Source of the DNA: Dactylosporangium sp. AC04546
GTDB taxonomy: Bacteria > Actinomycetota > Actinomycetes > Mycobacteriales > Micromonosporaceae
DNA length: 64,000 nt
Assembly: GCF_022095675.1 (NCBI RefSeq)
Contig: NZ_JAHYSG010000003.1
Coordinates: 195,180 to 259,179, forward strand
Reading direction: 5' to 3'
Below are positions 17,399 through 25,928 of the stretch, one piece after another. The stretch's first letter is position 1. Each line of letters opens with the position of its first letter. The notes under the pieces are model-generated. The model saw only the letters and a program-made list of their open reading frames with translations. It was not told where the DNA came from and made no database searches. A program made the translations under genes and the position numbers.

Positions 17399-17713
17399 GT
17401 ACTGCTTCGCTTCGGCTTCCCAGACGAGTGCGTTGTGGTCCGGGTAGCGGATGACGTCGGTGGGTGGCCACCGGACGTGGTGGTACGTCACTGCCGCCAC
17501 CTTGTCGAGGAAGTTGCGGGTGATGGTGCGGCGCATGGCGAAGCGGGCGTGCGGGGCGAGGCGACGCTGTGGTTCGACGCGGCCCAAGTACTGAACGTTG
17601 CGGCCGGCGGCGCGGCGAAGGTTCCGCCGGAACCGATCGAGCAGGACGGAAGTGCATCGCGTGCTGGGCCGCCCGCCGATCGCGCGACACCGTCTCGGCG
17701 GGATGCAGCGCAT
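17399..17713 (-). pseudogene. AICE-type replication initiator remnant (RepSA-like)
   Basis: Minus-strand frames give 'DRRAAQHAMHF', then after a one-base shift 'LLDRFRRNLRRAAGRNVQYLGRVEPQRRLAPHARF' (read in two parts), 'VAAVTYHHVRWPP' and 'ALVWEAEAKQY'. The 'VEPQRRLAPH' and 'TYHxVxWPP' signatures are those of replication initiators carried by actinomycete integrative and conjugative elements such as pSAM2. The rest of the protein is missing and the intron fragment follows directly. No integrase, tra gene or att site was found nearby, so only debris of such an element remains. Confidence 0.65.
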
Positions 17714-17841
17714 CGACCCCTCCCGGATGTCAGAAGTGTGCCATCATGCTGCCCCCCATCTCGGGCACGACAGAACTCTGACATCGCCCTTCTGCGATTT
17801 TCCGTGCATTTTCGAGGCCGGTGCAGCTCTGCCGGGCGGCG

Positions 17842-17879
17842 GTTACATAGTTGGAACGATCGAGAAATGTCAGAGTAAT
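17842..17879 (+). promoter_or_regulatory. Putative GlnR box upstream of urtA
   Basis: Four pentamers occur with exactly six bases between each: GTTAC (17842), GGAAC (17853), GAAAT (17864), GTAAT (17875). The first pair fits the actinobacterial GlnR site gTnAC-n6-GaAAC; the second pair is degenerate. It lies about 170 bases before a urea transporter, a classic GlnR nitrogen-control target. Binding is inferred. Confidence 0.5.
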
Positions 17880-18052
17880 GACACTGGATCAATCTGCTCT
17901 CACCTGCAGCAGCCGGCTGCACCTCGTTTGGCGATACCGGGCTGGGCGCTTGGGACGCCGGCGGCTCGGCCCCGGGACATGAACATCCGCACCATCCGCT
18001 GTGCCGCGACCCCGGCGTCACGCCTCCTTGACCAGGAACGGAGTTCCCGCAT

Positions 18053-19348
18053 ATGTCCACCACCAGCAAGCGGCTGCGCACGCTTGTCGCCACGGGCGCC
18101 TTCGCGACGACCGTCGCCCTCGTGCTCGCCGGCTGCGGCGCCCGCGCCGGCGACGAAACGTCCGCCAGCAAGTCGGCCGGACCCAGTTGCGTCGACACCT
18201 CCGGCAGCACCATCAAGCTCGGCTTCCTCAACTCCCTCACCGGCGGCATGGCGATCTCCGAGAAGACCGTCTCCAACGTGCTGCACATGGCCGCCGACGA
18301 GATCAACGCCGGCGGCGGCATCCTCGGAAAGAAGATCCAGTACATCCAGGAAGACGGCGCCACCGACTGGCCCACCTTCGCGGAGAAGACCGAGAAGCTG
18401 CTCACCCAGGACTGCGTCGGCGCGATCTTCGGCGGCTGGACCTCGTCCTCCCGCAAGGCCGTCAAGCCGGTCGTCGAGAAGAACAACGGCCTCTTCTTCT
18501 ACCCGGTGCAGTACGAGGGCCTTGAGGCGTCGCCGAACATCTACTACACCGGTGCGACCACCAACCAGCAGATCATCCCGGCGATGGACTTCCTCGCCTC
18601 CAAGGGGGTGAAGAGGCTGTTCCTCGCCGGCAGCGACTACGTCTTCCCGCGCACCGCGAACGCGATCATCAAGCTCTACGCGGCCAAGCTCGGCATCGAG
18701 ATCGTCGGTGAGGAGTACGTACCCCTCGACAAGGACGACTGGACCACCCAGGTGGCGAAAATCAAGGCGGCCAAGCCCGACTTCATCTTCAACACCATCA
18801 ACGGCTCGTCGAACGTCGGCTTCATCAAGGCCTATTACGACGCCGGCCTCACCGCGGCGACGACGCCGATCATCTCGGTGTCGATCGCCGAGGAGGAGGC
18901 GCCGGCCATGGGCCACGAGGTCACCGGCCACTACGCGTCCTGGAACTACTTCCAGTCGCTCAAGACCGACACCAACCCGAAGTTCATCGACAGCTGGAAG
19001 GCCTACCCCAAGAGCAGCGGCGTCACCTCCGACCCGATGGAGGCCGCCTACATCTCGCTGTACCTGTACAAGGCCCTCGTCGAGGCGGCCGGCTCGTTCG
19101 ACGTCGACGCGGTGAACGCCGCAGCGAAGAAGAACGCCATCACGTTCGCCGCGCCGGAGGGCACCGTCACGCTCGACGGCGAGAACCACCACATCTCAAA
19201 GCCGGGCCACATCGGCCGGATCAACGCCAGCAACCAGTTCGACATCGTCTGGGCCTCCGACAAGTTCATCAAGCCCGACCCGTTCCTCAACGGCTACGAC
19301 TGGTTCCCGGCGAACGTCCGCGACCAGCTCGTGAAGGCCGCGGGCTGA
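18053..19348 (+). CDS. urtA: Urea ABC transporter substrate-binding lipoprotein
   Basis: A 431-residue extracellular binding protein. The signal ends in the lipobox 'LVLAGC' (Cys28), so it is lipid-anchored. The mature protein is of the branched-chain-amino-acid/urea binding type; 'FGGWTSSSRKAVKPVVE' and 'FFYPVQYEGLEASPNIYYTGA' are characteristic of UrtA. It heads a five-gene operon with both permeases and both ATPases in canonical order. A GGAACGGAG-like ribosome site precedes the ATG. It delivers urea (possibly short amides) for nitrogen nutrition. No urease genes are in the window. Confidence 0.93.
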   Translation: MSTTSKRLRTLVATGAFATTVALVLAGCGARAGDETSASKSAGPSCVDTSGSTIKLGFLNSLTGGMAISEKTVSNVLHMAADEINAGGGILGKKIQYIQEDGATDWPTFAEKTEKLLTQDCVGAIFGGWTSSSRKAVKPVVEKNNGLFFYPVQYEGLEASPNIYYTGATTNQQIIPAMDFLASKGVKRLFLAGSDYVFPRTANAIIKLYAAKLGIEIVGEEYVPLDKDDWTTQVAKIKAAKPDFIFNTINGSSNVGFIKAYYDAGLTAATTPIISVSIAEEEAPAMGHEVTGHYASWNYFQSLKTDTNPKFIDSWKAYPKSSGVTSDPMEAAYISLYLYKALVEAAGSFDVDAVNAAAKKNAITFAAPEGTVTLDGENHHISKPGHIGRINASNQFDIVWASDKFIKPDPFLNGYDWFPANVRDQLVKAAG

Positions 19349-19370
19349 TCGGCCCACCCCCTGCACGGAC

Positions 19371-19406
19371 GCGGGGTTGCGTGTCGCCTGCGGCAGGCAA
19401 CCCCGC
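19371..19406 (+). promoter_or_regulatory. urtA-urtB intergenic hairpin
   Basis: GCGGGGTTGC (19371-19380) pairs with GCAACCCCGC (19397-19406). The 16-base loop itself contains GCCTG/CAGGC, giving a stacked structure. It follows the binding-protein gene and precedes the permease gene, a position where such hairpins raise the ratio of binding-protein message by stabilising its 3' end or by partial termination. Confidence 0.6.
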
Positions 19407-19460
19407 GTACCCGGATCCGAATCCCCCTCACACCCACCCCCGCATAGAGAGCGAGAGCAC

Positions 19461-20345
19461 GTGGACGCATTGATCCCACCGCTGCTGAACGGCAGCGCAC
19501 AGGGCGCGCTGCTCCTGCTCGCCGCGCTCGGCCTCTCGCTCACGTTCGGTCAGATGGGCGTGATCAACATGGCCCACGGCGAGTTCCTCATGATCGGCGC
19601 CTTCACCGCCTACCTCGTCCAGCAGGTCATCGACTCCAGCGATCTGTCGATCCCGGTCGCGCTGCCGGTCGCGTTCGTCGTCGCCGGACTGTTCGGCCTC
19701 CTGCTGGAGGTCAGCATCATCCAATGGATGTATCGCAGGCCCCTCGACACCCTGCTCGTCACGGTCGGTGTCAGCCTGATCCTGCAACAGGCGGCGCTGC
19801 AGATCTTCCCGTCCCAGGGCGTCCCGGTGAAGAAGCCAGGCTGGCTCGACGGGCAGTTGACCATCCTCGGCTACGACTGGCCGCTGCGGCAGGTGTTCAC
19901 CATCCTGCTCGCGACCGTCTGCGTCGCCGCGCTGGCGGCCTGGCTCAAGTACACCTCGTTCGGCCGCCGCATCCGGGCGACCGTGCAGAACCGGGACCTC
20001 GCCGAGACCGCGGGGATCTCCACCCGCACCGTCGACCGCCTGACCTTCTTCGTCGGGTCGGGGCTGGCCGGGGTCGCCGGAGTGGCCGCGTCGCTCATCG
20101 GCGGCACGAACTCCCAGATGGGCGCGCAGTACATCATCCCGGCCTTTCTCGTCGTCGCCGCCGGCGGCATCGGCCAGCTCAAGGGCACCATCGTCGCCGC
20201 GTGGGCGGTGGGCGTCGTCCTCTCGTGCTTCGCCTACTGGACGACCGGCAGCCTCGCGCAGGTATTTGCCTTCATCCTCGTGATCGTCTTCCTGCAGGTG
20301 CGCCCGCAGGGCCTGTTCACGGTGCGAACCAGGAGTCTGGTATGA
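19461..20345 (+). CDS. urtB: Urea ABC transporter permease UrtB
   Basis: A 294-residue LivH-type inner-membrane permease with about eight helices. 'GVINMAHGEFLMIGAFTAY' is the typical UrtB/LivH opening, 'RPLDTLLVTVGVSLILQQ' follows, and the cytoplasmic loop 'RNRDLAETAGISTRTVDRLTFFVGSGLAG' (aligned in two parts) contacts the ATPases. The GTG at 19461 was chosen because it starts at the first helix. The stop overlaps urtC by four bases (ATGA). Confidence 0.92.
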   Translation: MDALIPPLLNGSAQGALLLLAALGLSLTFGQMGVINMAHGEFLMIGAFTAYLVQQVIDSSDLSIPVALPVAFVVAGLFGLLLEVSIIQWMYRRPLDTLLVTVGVSLILQQAALQIFPSQGVPVKKPGWLDGQLTILGYDWPLRQVFTILLATVCVAALAAWLKYTSFGRRIRATVQNRDLAETAGISTRTVDRLTFFVGSGLAGVAGVAASLIGGTNSQMGAQYIIPAFLVVAAGGIGQLKGTIVAAWAVGVVLSCFAYWTTGSLAQVFAFILVIVFLQVRPQGLFTVRTRSLV

Positions 20346-21436
20346 CCAAACTGAAGCCACGGCTTTCCCTCGTCGGCATCGGGGTGTTCGCCGTCCTGCT
20401 CCTCGCGGTCGCTCCCCTCGTGCTCACCGATCACTGGCTCGGCAACCTCGGCAAGTACTGCTGCTGGGCGATGGCCGCCGTCGGCATCGGCCTGGCGTGG
20501 GGCCGGGGCGGGATGCTCGTGATGGGGCAGGGGGTGTTCTTCGCCCTCGGTGCCTACGCGATGGCCATGCACCTCACGCTGGAGACCGCCGGTGACGGGG
20601 TCCCGGGGTTCATGGTGCTCTACGACCCGCTCGCGCCGCTCCCGGCGTTCTGGGAGCCGTTCCGCAGCGCTGCGTTCACCCTGCTGGCGATCGTGCTGCT
20701 CCCGGTGGTCGCGGCCGGCATCCTCGGCTACGCGCTGTTCAAGCGCCGCGTGAAGGGCGCGTACTTCGCGATCCTGACGCAGGCGCTCGCCGTCGCGCTC
20801 GCCACCCTGATCAGCTCCACAATCCGCGAGACCGGCGGCGACACCGGGCTCAGCGACTTCAAGTACTTCTTCGGTTTCGTGCTGAAGGACCAGGCGAACA
20901 GGAACATGGTGTACCTCATCACGGCCGCGCTGCTCGTCGTGTGCCTGCTCGTGGTGTGGCAGCTCTACCGCAGCCGCTTCGGTGAGCTCCTCGTCGCCAC
21001 CCGGGACGCCGAGGAGCGCGTGCGCTTCCTCGGCTACGACCCGGCCAACATCAAGCTCGTCGCCTTCGTCGTCGCAGCGCTGATGGCAAGCATCGGCGGA
21101 GCGATGTTCGTGCCCATCGTCGGCATCATCACCCCGGCCGAGATCGGTGCTGCCGCCTCGATCCTCATGATCGCGGGCGTTGCCTTCGGCGGCCGCGCCT
21201 CGCTCTTCGGCCCCGCGCTCGGCGCGATGGCGGTCGGATGGGGACAATCGAGCCTCGGCTCCACCTGGCCCGACGGCTGGACCTACATCATCGGCCTGCT
21301 GTTCATCGTCGTCATCCTCTTCCTGCCGAAAGGACTGTCGTCGGTGCTCGCCAGGTTCACGGCAGCGCGCCGGAGCCCGGGCGAACAGCCCGCGGCGGCG
21401 ACCGCCACCCTGCAGCTCGAGGAGGCGAAGTCGTGA
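20342..21436 (+). CDS. urtC: Urea ABC transporter permease UrtC
   Basis: A 364-residue LivM-type permease paired with UrtB. 'KYCCWAMAAVGIGLAWGRGGMLVMGQGVFFALGAYAMAM' (spanning two helices) and 'RFLGYDPANIKLVAFVVAALMASIGGAMF' (the ATPase-contact loop and next helix) are diagnostic. It begins within the urtB stop (ATGA) and ends within the urtD start (GTGA), so the three are translationally coupled. Confidence 0.92.
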   Translation: MTKLKPRLSLVGIGVFAVLLLAVAPLVLTDHWLGNLGKYCCWAMAAVGIGLAWGRGGMLVMGQGVFFALGAYAMAMHLTLETAGDGVPGFMVLYDPLAPLPAFWEPFRSAAFTLLAIVLLPVVAAGILGYALFKRRVKGAYFAILTQALAVALATLISSTIRETGGDTGLSDFKYFFGFVLKDQANRNMVYLITAALLVVCLLVVWQLYRSRFGELLVATRDAEERVRFLGYDPANIKLVAFVVAALMASIGGAMFVPIVGIITPAEIGAAASILMIAGVAFGGRASLFGPALGAMAVGWGQSSLGSTWPDGWTYIIGLLFIVVILFLPKGLSSVLARFTAARRSPGEQPAAATATLQLEEAKS

Positions 21437-22269
21437 CCGACGCCTCGCTCGTCGTTACGGACCTCCACGTCGAGTTCTCGGGCTTCGTCGCGGTCGGCGG
21501 CGTCTCCTTCGACGCGCACCCTGGCGAGGTCCGGTTCCTCATCGGCCCGAACGGCGCCGGCAAGACGACCTGCATCGACGCCATCACGGGGCTCTCTGCG
21601 GCCACCGGGTCGGCGAGGCTCGGCGAGCAGGAGCTGCTCGGCAGGCCGGTGCACAAGATCGTCCGACTCGGGGTCGGCCGCACGTTCCAGACCGCCAGCG
21701 TCTTCAACGAGCTCTCGGTGCTGCAGAATCTCGACATCGCCGCCGGACGCCACCGCCACTGGGCCTCGCTGCTACGGACCCGGCGTGGCGTCGACCCGTC
21801 GATCGTGCAGGCGCTGGAAGAGACAGGACTCGCCGGCGAGCTCGCCACGCCGGCCGGCATCCTGTCGCACGGCCAGAAGCAGTGGCTGGAGATCGCGATG
21901 CTGCTCGTGCAGGACGCGAGGGTGCTGCTGCTCGACGAACCAGTCGCCGGCATGAGCCAGGACGAGCGGACCGCGACCGGCGAGCTCCTGCAGCGCGTCG
22001 CGGCGAAGCGCATTGTGCTGGTGGTCGAGCACGACATGGACTTCATGCGCCGCTTTGCCACGCGCGTGACGGTGCTGCACCAGGGCAAGGTGCTCTCGCA
22101 CGGCACGGTGGCCGAGGTACAGGCCGACCCCAAGGTGCAGGAGGTGTACCTCGGCACCGCGGGCGCCGCGACCACGGCCGCGATGTCGGTCGTGCCCGAA
22201 GCGGCAGCCGTCGGGCTCGCAGGCTCGCCGGAAGCGGCAGCCGGGACGCAGCAGCAGGAGGAGGACTGA
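21433..22269 (+). CDS. urtD: Urea ABC transporter ATP-binding protein UrtD
   Basis: A 278-residue LivG-type ATPase: Walker A 'GPNGAGKTT', 'GVGRTFQTASVFNELSVLQNL' around the Q-loop, signature 'LSHGQKQWLEIAMLL' (the LSHGQKQWLEI form typical of UrtD), Walker B 'VLLLDEPVAGM', and 'VVEHDMDFMRRFA' with the H-loop. The last 40 residues are a low-complexity alanine-rich extension not needed for the fold. The start is GTG overlapping the urtC stop. Confidence 0.93.
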   Translation: MTDASLVVTDLHVEFSGFVAVGGVSFDAHPGEVRFLIGPNGAGKTTCIDAITGLSAATGSARLGEQELLGRPVHKIVRLGVGRTFQTASVFNELSVLQNLDIAAGRHRHWASLLRTRRGVDPSIVQALEETGLAGELATPAGILSHGQKQWLEIAMLLVQDARVLLLDEPVAGMSQDERTATGELLQRVAAKRIVLVVEHDMDFMRRFATRVTVLHQGKVLSHGTVAEVQADPKVQEVYLGTAGAATTAAMSVVPEAAAVGLAGSPEAAAGTQQQEED

Positions 22270-22270
22270 C

Positions 22271-22954
22271 ATGCTTGAACTCACCGACATCGAGGCCGGC
22301 TACGGACGCACGCGGGTGCTGCACGGGGTGACGGTGCCGGCCGGGAAGGTCGTGGCCGTGCTCGGCCACAACGGCGCCGGCAAGACGACGCTGCTGCGGG
22401 TCGCGATCGGGCTCATCAAGCCGACGAAGGGCCGCGTGTTCTTCGACGGCGAAGACATCGCGTCGCTCGCCCCCAACAAGCGCGTCGCTCGCGGCATGGC
22501 GTACGTGCCACAGGGTCAGCAGGCGTTCGGGCAGCTCACCACGCTCGAGAATCTGCAGCTCGTCGCCGACGGACGCCGGGGCGGCAAGGCCCTCATCGAC
22601 GCGCAGCTGGCTCGCTTCCCCGCGTTGGAGCAGTTCGCAGCCCGGAAGGCAGGCCTGCTCTCGGGCGGGCAGCGCCAGCAGCTCGCGATCGCCCGCGCCC
22701 TCATCACCGAGCCGAAGCTGCTCATCCTTGACGAGCCGACCGAGGGCATCCAGCCCACGATCGTCGCCGAGATCGAGCGCACCATCGTGCAGCTGGCCGC
22801 CGAAGGCATCAACGTGCTGCTCGTCGAGCAGCACATCGGCTTCGCCCTCGAGGCCGCTGAGCGTTACGTCGTGCTCGCCTCGGGCTTCGTCACCCAGACC
22901 GACGAGGGGGGCTCGGCAGCCGTCTCCACCGTGCGAGCCGCCATGGCGATCTGA
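22271..22954 (+). CDS. urtE: Urea ABC transporter ATP-binding protein UrtE
   Basis: A 227-residue LivF-type ATPase completing the urea importer: Walker A 'GHNGAGKTT', 'GMAYVPQGQQAFGQLTTLENL' at the Q-loop, signature 'LSGGQRQQLAIARAL', Walker B 'LLILDEPTEGIQP', H-loop 'LLVEQHIGFALE'. One base separates it from the urtD stop, so it ends the operon. No strong terminator follows; the next gene is 89 bases on in the same direction. Confidence 0.93.
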   Translation: MLELTDIEAGYGRTRVLHGVTVPAGKVVAVLGHNGAGKTTLLRVAIGLIKPTKGRVFFDGEDIASLAPNKRVARGMAYVPQGQQAFGQLTTLENLQLVADGRRGGKALIDAQLARFPALEQFAARKAGLLSGGQRQQLAIARALITEPKLLILDEPTEGIQPTIVAEIERTIVQLAAEGINVLLVEQHIGFALEAAERYVVLASGFVTQTDEGGSAAVSTVRAAMAI

Positions 22955-22986
22955 GCCGACATTACCGGTTTCCGGGCCTGCAATAC

Positions 22987-23002
22987 GTTCGTAACAACGA
23001 AC
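22987..23002. promoter_or_regulatory. GTTCGT-AACA-ACGAAC inverted repeat before the nucleobase permease
   Basis: A perfect 6-bp inverted repeat with a 4-base spacer lies 41 bases before the permease GTG. Its size and position suit a TetR-type operator, and two TetR genes sit at the end of this gene set. Which protein binds it is not known. Confidence 0.45.
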
Positions 23003-23043
23003 CCGGAGGATGCCCCACGCCCAGCGCGTGAGGGGATGCCACT

Positions 23044-24723
23044 GTGAGCAGGACAGGCAACGCGCGCGCGGCCGCGGAGGACAGCCTCGAGGACTATGCC
23101 TTCCGATATGTGCCGCGCACCTTCCGGCGCTGGAGCGCGGCCTCCGTCGGCGCGACAGCCCTCGGGTCCATCGCGTTCCTCGCCGATTTCTCGATCGGCG
23201 CGACCATCGGCATCGACCACGGTACCGCCAATGCCATGCTCGGTATCCTGTTCGCGTCGGTCATCATCGTCATCGTGGGCGTGCCCGTCGCCTACTACGC
23301 CGCCCGCTACAACCTCGACCTCGACCTCATCGCCCGTGGCTCGGGATTCGGCTACTACGGCTCGATCATCACAACCGTGGTCTTCGCGGGCTTCACCTGC
23401 ATCTTCTTTGCCTTGGAGGGCGCCATCATGGCGCAGGGGCTGCAGGTGGCGACGGGGACGCCGCTGTGGCTCGGCTATCTCATCTCGACCGTGGTCGTGA
23501 TCCCGATCGTCATCTACGGCATGCGTGCGCTGGAGCGCCTGCATTTCTGGACCACGCCCCTGTGGCTCGCCCTCGCCCTGCTGCCGCTGCTGTGGATCAT
23601 CGTCTCCGACCCCGAGTCAGTGCGCGCCTTCACGTCGTTCAACGGCAACTCCGACGGCTCGATCAGTTTCGGCGCCGTTGTCTCAAGCGCGGCCGTCTGC
23701 TTCGCCCTCACCCCGCAGCTGGCGGAGCAGATCGACTACATCCGCGCCATGCCGCCGCGCACGCCGTCGAACGCCCGCTCGTGGTGGACGTCGTTCGCAT
23801 TGTCCGGCCCGGGCTGGGTCATCTTCAGCAGCACCAAGCAGATGATCGGGGTGTTTCTCGCCGTCTACGTCCTCGTGAAAGTCGATCCCACCCTCGGGCA
23901 CTCCGCGACCGAACCGGTCAAGCAGTTCGTCGGCATGTACCAGACCCTGTTCCCCGACTGGCTCGCCATCGCCCTCGCCCTCGTGCTCATCGTGGTCGCG
24001 CAGGTGAAGATCAACGTGACGAACGCGTATTCGGGCTCGCTCGCCTGGTCGAACGTCTTCACCCGGGTGGCGAAGCACTACCCGGGTCGCACGATCTTCG
24101 TGCTGCTCAACCTTGTGATCGCGTACGCGCTCATGATGCTGGACGTCTTCACCCTCATCTCCTTCGTCCTGAGCCTGTACGCGAACGTCGTCATGGCGTG
24201 GCTCGTGACGATCGCCACCGATATCGCGATCAACAAGTGGGTGCTGCGCATCTCGCCGCGCTTCCCGGAATTCCGCCGTGGCATGCTGCACGACTGGAAC
24301 CCGGTGGGGCTCGTGTCGGTGGGGCTCGCCTCGGTGCTTTCGCTGCTCGCGTTCGCCGGGCTGCTCGGCACCGCCGTGAAGCCGTTCTCGGTGCTCATCG
24401 CGATCGGCGTCGCGTTCGTCGCCACGCCGGTCATGGCCCTCGCCACGCGGGGGCGCTACTACCTCCGCCGCCGCTCCGACGGCATCGACTCTCCCCTGTT
24501 CGACGAGCACGGCAACCCCTCGGGCGAGCGGCTCCGCTGCCATGTCACCGGATACATGTTCGAGCGACCGGATATGCTGGCCTCGGCCCAGCGAGGGGCG
24601 CACGGCCAGGTGCAGTACGTCTCGTCGCTGGCGCTCACGCTCGACGATTCCGATCGCTACGTGCTTCCGCCGGAAGTCACCGGCCCCCCGCACTGGGCGA
24701 CCGATCGAGGCAGGGGAACGTGA
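23044..24723 (+). CDS. NCS1-family nucleobase permease (cytosine/purine/allantoin type)
   Basis: A 559-residue membrane protein of the nucleobase:cation symporter-1 family with about 12 helices. The N-terminal cytosolic segment is 'DYAFRYVPRTFRRWSA'. The helix pair 'ASVGATALGSIAFLADFSIG' with 'GVPVAYYAARYNLDLDLIARGSGFGYYGS' (two segments) corresponds to the substrate and cation-site region. Proteins of this size (about 550) with a long C-terminal cytosolic tail are seen for purine/cytosine or hydantoin/allantoin uptake. Following a urea transporter, purine or ureide uptake for nitrogen is the natural reading, but the substrate is inferred. A GTG start is used; its stop overlaps the first TetR gene. 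Confidence 0.85.
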   Translation: MSRTGNARAAAEDSLEDYAFRYVPRTFRRWSAASVGATALGSIAFLADFSIGATIGIDHGTANAMLGILFASVIIVIVGVPVAYYAARYNLDLDLIARGSGFGYYGSIITTVVFAGFTCIFFALEGAIMAQGLQVATGTPLWLGYLISTVVVIPIVIYGMRALERLHFWTTPLWLALALLPLLWIIVSDPESVRAFTSFNGNSDGSISFGAVVSSAAVCFALTPQLAEQIDYIRAMPPRTPSNARSWWTSFALSGPGWVIFSSTKQMIGVFLAVYVLVKVDPTLGHSATEPVKQFVGMYQTLFPDWLAIALALVLIVVAQVKINVTNAYSGSLAWSNVFTRVAKHYPGRTIFVLLNLVIAYALMMLDVFTLISFVLSLYANVVMAWLVTIATDIAINKWVLRISPRFPEFRRGMLHDWNPVGLVSVGLASVLSLLAFAGLLGTAVKPFSVLIAIGVAFVATPVMALATRGRYYLRRRSDGIDSPLFDEHGNPSGERLRCHVTGYMFERPDMLASAQRGAHGQVQYVSSLALTLDDSDRYVLPPEVTGPPHWATDRGRGT

Positions 24724-25289
24724 TGGAGGAGCCGGTCGACACCGCGACCGCGATTCTGGCGAGCGCGGCGGTGCTGCTGCGTGAGCACACGTTCGACGAC
24801 ATCTCCTATCGCGCCCTCGCCGACGAGGTCGGCATCTCGGAGCGCACGGTCTACCGCCAGTACCCCACACGTGCGCACCTGCTCGTCGCACTGTCGAACT
24901 GGATTGAGCAGACCCATTTCCCGCTGCCGCCGTTCGTGACCGTGGCCGATTTCCGCGCTGCCGTGCACGAGCGCTTCCGCGCCTTCGACGCGTCGCCCGC
25001 GTACGCATTCGTCGGCGCACGGGCGTCTACGATCTCGCTGACGCTCGACGCCGAGCCCGCCTACATCACGCGTGCGATCGAGGCGATGCTCGACGTGTCG
25101 GCCTCGACGCTCAACCGGCGGGATCGGCGGCGGATCGCGGCATCCCTGCTGTACTTCTCGTCGGCGATGTTCTGGGCGCAACTGCGCACGGGCTTCGACC
25201 TGGATGCCGGCGAGATCTGCGACGCGTTCGATCGCGCCGTTGGCACAGTGCTCGCGAGGCTGCCCGACGCGACGTGGGCGGAGCCGTGA
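24723..25289 (+). CDS. TetR/AcrR-family regulator (first of a tandem pair)
   Basis: A 188-residue regulator. The N-terminal helix-turn-helix is 'FDDISYRALADEVGISERTVYRQYPTRAHLL' (read across two segments, residues about 23-53), and a ligand-binding helical domain follows. The ATG overlaps the permease stop, and its own stop overlaps the next TetR gene, so the set permease-TetR-TetR is one translational chain. Likely a local repressor responding to a purine or ureide, by position only. Confidence 0.88.
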   Translation: MEEPVDTATAILASAAVLLREHTFDDISYRALADEVGISERTVYRQYPTRAHLLVALSNWIEQTHFPLPPFVTVADFRAAVHERFRAFDASPAYAFVGARASTISLTLDAEPAYITRAIEAMLDVSASTLNRRDRRRIAASLLYFSSAMFWAQLRTGFDLDAGEICDAFDRAVGTVLARLPDATWAEP

Positions 25290-25861
25290 GCAGGTCGATG
25301 GCCGTCCCGGCGCTGAGCGGCACGCAAGCGGCGATCCTCGCCGCCTACGCCGAGCTGATCGAGGAAGTCGGCAGCGACGACGTGTCGTACCGGCTCGTCG
25401 CCCGCCGGGCCGGCATCGCCGAGCGAACGGTGTTCCGCAACTATCCGACGCGGGTCGATCTGCTGCTGGCGACCGCAGCGTGGATCGAGGCGACGGTGTT
25501 CGTCCGCGAGGAGTCACACTCGATCTTCGACATCCCCCTCGCGATCCGCGACGCGATGCAGCGGTACGACGCGCGGCCGGAGCTCGCGCACGTCGTCGCC
25601 GAGACGGCAATGCGCGGCGTGAGCGGCGCGGCGCCGTCGCTCGGCCGGGCGCACCTCGAGCGGCTGCTGGACGCCGAGGTGCCATCCCTCGACGCGGCGC
25701 AGCGCAGAGCGGTCGTCGTGGCGCTGTCCCACCTCGACTCCGCCGCGACCTGGGTGACGTTTCGCCGCGAGTTCGGCATGGACCGGCGTGACATCGCCGA
25801 CGCAGCCGCATGGGCAGCGGAGGCGGTGCTCGACAGCATCCGAGACCGCGTCGTCCCGTAA
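25286..25861 (+). CDS. TetR/AcrR-family regulator (second of a tandem pair)
   Basis: A 191-residue regulator whose DNA-binding region 'DDVSYRLVARRAGIAERTVFRNYPTRVDLL' (two segments) is clearly paralogous to the preceding TetR ('DDISYRALADEVGISERTVYRQYPTRAHLL'), with matching C-terminal layout ('RRDIADAAAWAAEAVLDSI' against 'DAGEICDAFDRAVGTVL'). The GTG at 25286 was chosen for the 4-base overlap with the preceding stop. Two coupled paralogues in a row suggest a heterodimeric repressor or two ligands; neither can be decided from sequence. Confidence 0.87.
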   Translation: MSRSMAVPALSGTQAAILAAYAELIEEVGSDDVSYRLVARRAGIAERTVFRNYPTRVDLLLATAAWIEATVFVREESHSIFDIPLAIRDAMQRYDARPELAHVVAETAMRGVSGAAPSLGRAHLERLLDAEVPSLDAAQRRAVVVALSHLDSAATWVTFRREFGMDRRDIADAAAWAAEAVLDSIRDRVVP

Positions 25862-25928
25862 GCGCCCGTCGGGCCAGGTGAACTATGCTGCATCCAACAC
25901 AGCCAGGGCCCTGCACCGCGGGTCGCCT

